This document shows positions 8,328 through 11,113 of a stretch of DNA of 11,113 bases, in pieces. The notes under the pieces were generated by a model that worked only from the letters and a program-made list of their open reading frames with translations, searched no databases and had not been told where the DNA came from. Both the position numbers and the translations under genes were made by a program. Location: the NCBI GenBank assembly GCA_003024985.2, contig PXIH01S0020957.1; one strand, 5' to 3'. Numbering within the stretch: position 1 is the stretch's first letter; every line of letters begins with the position of its first letter. Source of the stretch: Euperipatoides rowelli (Eukaryota; Onychophora; Udeonychophora; Euonychophora; Peripatopsidae).

Positions 8328-8730
8328 ACAAAATGGTAATCAATTTTTGATTTTGAATTTTTTGTTATTCTAGTGTAATTACAAAATTGATTCCCTATTA
8401 CAGAGGAATCACAGATATCCTTAATATCTATAAAATCCTTAAATAATGTAAATCCTAGCCAATCAGAAAAATTGCATTAAATGACCTAACTTTTTCTATT
8501 ATCTCTTGTAACATTAGTTTTGCTTTAGCTGGCTTATTAGATGCATATATATTTATAATTAAAGTTTCATAATTACATATCATTAACCTTACAACCATAT
8601 ACTGTATCTAGGAGAAGAATACAATACAGAAATATATTTAAATATTGACAACCTTCTTATCAATAACATATTTCCTTTAGATGCCACTATATTTCTTCCT
8701 TCATATAGGTAATAGTTTCTCATAATATAT
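8327..8730 (-). pseudogene. ORF2 endonuclease central part
   Basis: Minus-strand pieces include NYETLIINIYASNKPAKAKL (NIYA coded at 8542-8553), equal to the conserved 'I-x-NIYAPN' strand of LINE APE endonucleases, and FNAIFLIG ending at 8458. The family then has a GDFN box, which is missing. Instead the sequence jumps to WLGFTLFKDFIDIKD and on to NYTRITKNSKSKIDY. A small deletion therefore seems to have removed the active-site GDFN region. Nearer the MITE, YYLYEGRNIVASKGNM (about 8660-8718) fits the upstream strand. Confidence 0.65.
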
Positions 8731-8969
8731 TTAACCCTTTCCACCCCAAGGACGGTATTATACCGACATTTTTACTTTACAATTCTCAATTCAACAATCA
8801 TTGTTAGCCTCAAAAATGCTTTAAATTAATAACATTTATGTTCAAAGGGACTAAAATATATTTGTTTTTAATCTTTCCAAATGATTTTTAAAAAAAAAAA
8901 AAAAATTAAAATCAGGGGATTTAAAAGAATGCAAACAAGACAATTTTCAATTGGAGTGGAAAGGGTTAA
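8731..8969. mobile_element. piggyBac-type MITE (239 bp with both TTAA sites)
   Basis: The element is bounded by TTAA at 8731-8734 and 8966-8969. Inside these are terminal inverted repeats CCCTTTCCACCCCAA (left) and CCCTTTCCACTCCAA (right, reverse complement), 14 of 15 identical. TTAA duplication with ends beginning CCCTTT is characteristic of the piggyBac superfamily. The 231-bp core encodes nothing, so it is a non-autonomous copy moved by a transposase elsewhere. Subterminal palindromes CGGTATTATACCG (8753-8765) and AACAATCATTGTT (8793-8805) could be transposase contact sites. It lies inside the LINE endonuclease. Collapsing it to a single TTAA gives an in-frame, open coding sequence. Confidence 0.9.
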
Positions 8970-9100
8970 AGTCACAATTCTGGAGCCTCTTTAACTTCGT
9001 TTCTTGAAACATATAAATTGAAAATCTATTTTTATTGACAAATTTTATAAATTATTTCTTTTATCATTATTATTTAAACCATGCACATTAGGCTTTCCAT
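8970..9100 (-). pseudogene. ORF2 endonuclease N-terminus
   Basis: Minus-strand pieces read NVHGLNNNDKRNNL (from about 9089), matching the LINE endonuclease start 'N-V-[RN]-G-L ... K-R', then a TAA, then IDFQFICF and, after a one-base shift, QETKLKRLQNCDF. QET is coded at 8998-9006 and holds the catalytic glutamate of the APE fold. The last codons run straight into the TTAA of the MITE. A candidate ATG at 9098-9100 lies in a different frame from NVHGL. Confidence 0.65.
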
Positions 9101-9146
9101 TTTAACTGGTTGTCACTTTATTTGATAGTTTTTCTTCTTTTTCTTC

Positions 9147-9431
9147 TTATTTGTTATTTATTGGATTGTCCTTTTTAAATGATTTGTCATTCTTCATTGA
9201 ATGCTTCCAAATGTTTACATGTACAATCTTCGAATTTTCTATTTGTACTTTATTTTGGATCTTATTTTCATTAATTTTTAATATTGGACTTTGTAAGGTA
9301 ATTTTTTCTTCTTGAGACTGTACAATTACAGGTATCATCTTGGTATTATTATCATTTTCTTGATTTTGTAATACCATTTGATTAATCTTGCATGAATGTT
9401 CATTTAGATACCAAATTTTACAGTTTTTATA
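9147..9431 (-). pseudogene. LINE ORF1 C-terminal segment
   Basis: The open frame starts (shifted) near 9431 with NCKIWYLNEHSCKINQMV. The spacing C-x2-W-x4-H looks like a second zinc knuckle in which the second cysteine has become tryptophan (TGT/TGC to TGG). The rest is a polar, Asn/Lys/Gln-rich tail ending at 9147-9149, about 46 bp before the ORF2 start. Such polar tails are usual for ORF1 proteins of Tx1-like LINEs, which bind the element RNA. Confidence 0.5.
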
Positions 9432-9441
9432 TTTATTGGAA

Positions 9442-9630
9442 TCACTCTTTCACGCAGTGTCCCAGTATTTTGCATTTAAAACAAATTACATTCCTATTTT
9501 CAATGAAAATCCAACCAGAATTGAATCCTTTCATTTCAATATAGTATGGAATGTCTTCCACATCCACTCCATCCTTTAACTTTAATTTTATATAAGCCGG
9601 TGTAGTTAGATATGAATCCAAATCATTCAC
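9442..9630 (-). pseudogene. ORF1 CCHC knuckle segment, last Cys replaced by stop
   Basis: The segment contains the linker to the knuckle and then CFKCKILGHCVKE followed by TGA (9442-9444). In a CCHC knuckle (C-x2-C-x4-H-x4-C) the TGA falls exactly where the last cysteine belongs, a single-base change from TGC or TGT. The start is arbitrary: the protein continues upstream across the homopolymer at 9634-9645, where a frameshift separates it from the RRM-like part. Confidence 0.7.
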
Positions 9631-10092
9631 TAGTTTTTTTTTTTTGTGAAATTAGCAGTTATTATTTGCCCATATTTAGTTAATTCTTTGTTAACAAAAT
9701 CTTTTGTTGGAGTATAAGGAAGCTCTGTAATTTTCATATTAATACAGTCGACTTGATCATCTAAATTTTCCTTGTATTGGTCAAAGTAGATTACTTTAAA
9801 TCCATTCCATTTCCTAAAAGCATCTTTAAAATCTTGTTTATTTCTCTCCGTACCAAACTTTATAAAACGGAGAGTTTCCTTTGTAAAAACAAAATTTTTT
9901 TTATTGCTTTTTCTTTTTTATAAAATGTTATANTGTCAATGATGTCACTTTCTTTTATTTTGACTATCTCGTCTGCCTCTTTTACTAAAATAAATATGAC
10001 TGTAGTGTATAGTCTTCAATTATCTTTGCCGCATTATTTAAAACACTCAAAGATCTATGGTATTTTATCAGATCAATTGTATCATCCTCCAT

Positions 10093-10530
10093 CATATCAT
10101 AAATTCAAACAACATTCCATTTATGACAAAATATCATTAACGTTAAAAGTTATTTTTAGCACCATTTTCGTAAATTTGAAAAGTTCAAAATATTCAAAAT
10201 ATTTTCATTTAGATTTCTCACTGTTATATTTCCATTTATCTTCGCTTTATATACACAGCAGAGTTAAAATTCAAACTCATCTTCAATATAATATTACATT
10301 TAAATTATATTTTTCGTCTCTCGATATTCATATAAACTACTCGTGTAAAATTGTGCAGGCGCAATTCAAAGTTAAAATTACATTGTATCAATAAATAGGG
10401 CAACTAGCGTAAATTAAAAAAAAAAACTTATTTAGGATACTAAGCAAACTGTTCATCGAGAAGAGAAAAAACTAAACAGAACAATAATATTAATGAGTAT
10501 AATTTTTTTTCTTTTTTCTTAATTTTTATT
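10093..10530. other. LINE 5' side; AT-rich, no confirmed gene
   Basis: This stretch lies upstream of the LINE ORF1 start and probably includes its 5' UTR, although the 5' border is not visible. A 151-codon plus-strand open frame covers 9939-10394 (antisense to ORF1's start and the UTR). It is poor in Gly, Ala and acidic residues and rich in Ser, Tyr, His, Leu and Ile, with no recognised domain. I do not call it a gene, but its length is unusual for sequence this AT-rich. Positions 10400-10530 hold homopolymer runs and nothing else recognisable. Confidence 0.45.
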
Positions 10531-10532
10531 AA

Positions 10533-10637
10533 TTAAAGCTGCTCTAGTTCCTCTTTTGAACTTGTTGGACTTGGCAAAAAGGATTTCAGCACTATTGTTC
10601 TATTGCTTAGAAAATTTATAACTGAAGATGGATTTTT
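10533..10637 (-). pseudogene. Possible Penelope-like element protein remnant
   Basis: A 34-codon open stretch on the minus strand ends at TAA (10533-10535) and reads NPSSVINFLSNRTIVLKSFL then PSPTSSKEELEQL. It recalls the '[VI]-[VI]-N-L-S ... L-x-F-x-P-[ST]-P-x-x-x-x-E-E-L' segment I associate with N-terminal regions of Penelope-like element proteins, with part of the middle missing. The match is short and from memory of the pattern, so it could be chance. It is followed upstream by a 14-base C run (10644-10657). Confidence 0.25.
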
Positions 10638-10643
10638 TTAACT

Positions 10644-10657
10644 CCCCCCCCCCCCCC
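10644..10657 (+). repeat. C14 homopolymer
   Basis: This is an uninterrupted run of 14 C. A similar 13-base C run lies at 4353-4365 inside the LINE tail. In a genome this AT-rich these runs stand out. They are likely polymerase-slippage or unstable tracts, and their length in the assembly may be inexact. Confidence 0.8.
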
Positions 10658-10680
10658 TTGATTTTTCACAAGCGTCTATT

Positions 10681-10779
10681 GATAACGCCCAGCATTTACT
10701 AATTTCTCAGGACTGTAGAAATAAAATAAGACTGCTATTAATTTCAATCATGAGAAATTAGTAAATGCTGGGCGTTATC
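10681..10779. repeat. Perfect 29-bp inverted repeat with 41-nt loop
   Basis: Positions 10681-10709 (GATAACGCCCAGCATTTACT...) and 10751-10779 are exact reverse complements over 29 bp, separated by 41 nt. The match stops abruptly at both ends. The perfect identity in a region full of decayed repeats suggests a recent origin or selection. It could be a tiny MITE, a recent inverted duplication or a structured RNA. No TTAA, TA or longer duplication clearly flanks it. Confidence 0.85.
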
Positions 10780-10954
10780 CTGAACCCTAACTCCTACTAT
10801 TATGCTCCAACTCTCTGATAATCAAGAGATGGAATAATCAACTTAAAAAGTTCACTGAAGATAAAGCAGGAATCATTTATGAGAGCTTCCATAAATCTTC
10901 TCCACTGAAAATACATAATTATCAATATCAATCACTCATCTTGGAAAGCCTGAC
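10780..10954. other. Short non-coding stretch, nothing recognised
   Basis: The sequence from the hairpin to the A run at 10955-10968 contains one AACCCTAAC word and no open frame or repeat I can name. Confidence 0.5.
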
Positions 10955-11063
10955 AAAAAAAAAAAAAAGTATATGGTGACGTTCAGACCCGCATTGGAAT
11001 TTGAACCTACAATGTCTAGATGCTTACTGAGATGTGGATCAATAATAATAACTCTAATGCCTA
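10955..11063 (-). repeat. Possible tRNA-derived SINE head
   Basis: On the minus strand, GGTTCAAATTCC (10996-11007) closely matches the RNA polymerase III B box (GGTTCRANNCC). A degenerate A-box-like word TAGGCATTAGAG lies at 11052-11063. The spacing is about 12 nt longer than in a tRNA, and an ATT repeat of about that length (11041-11050) sits between them. Downstream is a T run (10955-10968) that would act as a Pol III terminator. The A box is poor and no cloverleaf is convincing, so this is at best a decayed tRNA-derived SINE head. Confidence 0.3.
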
Positions 11064-11113
11064 TGAAATACACGGATACCGCTCGATTCATCACATTAGA
11101 TGCAGAACGGACA

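Larger units (their letters stand above)
4245..9100 (-). pseudogene. LINE ORF2 (endonuclease-reverse transcriptase), multiply broken
   Basis: This would have encoded the LINE's single replicative protein, which nicks target DNA with an N-terminal APE-like endonuclease and copies the RNA with a central reverse transcriptase. Domains in minus-strand order: endonuclease about 9090-8268; linker about 8267-7720; RT fingers/palm about 7680-6710 and 5346-5134; thumb-like and connection region 5133-4781; zf-RVT-like zinc domain 4817-4461; C-terminal tail to TGA 4245-4247. A possible ATG lies at 9098-9100, but the NVHGL frame is offset from it, so the start has been lost to an indel. I count at least ten stops or frameshifts plus the two insertions. 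The product cannot be made. Confidence 0.85.
4185..10092 (-). mobile_element. Near-full-length, inactive Tx1/L1-like LINE
   Basis: On the minus strand, in the order expected for an L1/Tx1-type LINE, are ORF1 with an RRM-like part and CCHC knuckle, a gap of about 46 bp, ORF2 with APE endonuclease, reverse transcriptase and C-terminal zinc domain, and an A-rich tail (about 4185-4243, read as T-rich on the plus strand). Both ORFs carry many frameshifts and stops, and two later insertions split ORF2 (5336-6725 and 8731-8969). Subtracting these leaves about 4.3 kb. The 5' end is uncertain: the ORF1 start is near 10092 and any 5' UTR would extend to higher coordinates. No target-site duplication was found. 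The Tx1/L1 assignment rests on the zf-RVT-like C-terminus, RT spacing and the ORF1 layout. Confidence 0.85.
9147..10092 (-). pseudogene. LINE ORF1 (RNA-binding, RRM-like + CCHC), broken
   Basis: ORF1 proteins coat the LINE RNA. A plausible start is ATG at 10090-10092 (MEDDTIDLIKYHRSLSVLNN). Shifted frames then give LVKEADEIVKIKESDIID, FGTERNKQDFKDAFRKWNGF, and an RRM-like unit starting MKITELPYTPTKDFVNKELT near 9737. Next is the linker IPYYIEMKGFNSGWIFIENR leading into a CCHC knuckle. This order is typical of Tx1/L1-like ORF1 and of ZCCHC3-like proteins. Breaks include a shift and stop near 9985-9999, one at an A run near 9893-9910, one at a T run (9634-9645), a TGA at 9442-9444 and a shift just after it. 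Confidence 0.75.

Noticed and set aside
9388-9579. 63-codon plus-strand open frame
   Set aside because: It is antisense to the ORF1 zinc-knuckle region, whose minus-strand translation has recognisable cysteine and histidine spacing.

Overview
The window looks like intergenic or intronic DNA from a strongly AT-rich invertebrate animal genome. I see no host gene, no prokaryotic gene organisation and no structural RNA gene. The animal assignment is inferred from the mobile-element families present: a Tx1/L1-like LINE, C-terminal ends of CR1/L2-like LINEs, a piggyBac-type MITE and a long foldback element. The species cannot be read from the sequence. Three N positions (3197, 3950, 9933) mark assembly or consensus uncertainty.

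Layout. Positions 1-4180 are non-coding, AT-rich sequence holding two broken minus-strand 3' ends of LINEs (about 622-1185 and 2957-3199). A possible third LINE/SINE tail lies at 3198-3232, and a spaced 29-bp direct repeat at 1807/2092. Positions 4185-10092 hold one nearly full-length but dead LINE on the minus strand. Its ORF1 (9147-10092) has an RRM-like segment and a CCHC knuckle. ORF2 (4245-9100) has an APE-type endonuclease, a reverse transcriptase with YMDD, and a C-terminal CCHC-type zinc domain. ORF2 is split by two later insertions: a 239-bp piggyBac-like MITE with TTAA at both ends inside the endonuclease (8731-8969), and a 1.39-kb foldback element with roughly 590-bp inverted arms inside the reverse transcriptase (5336-6725). 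Without these insertions the LINE would be about 4.3 kb. Positions 10100-11113 hold the LINE 5' side, a perfect 29-bp hairpin at 10681-10779, a weak possible Penelope-like remnant and a weak tRNA-like SINE head.

How the parts relate. Nothing here forms a working operon or pathway. The window is a nested record of transposon insertions: LINE first, then the MITE and the foldback, then frameshifts and stops. Removing the MITE with one TTAA restores an open, in-frame endonuclease segment. The reading frame also continues across the foldback junction. The least explained items are the foldback family, which has no clear target-site duplication, and a 151-codon plus-strand open frame antisense to the LINE 5' end.
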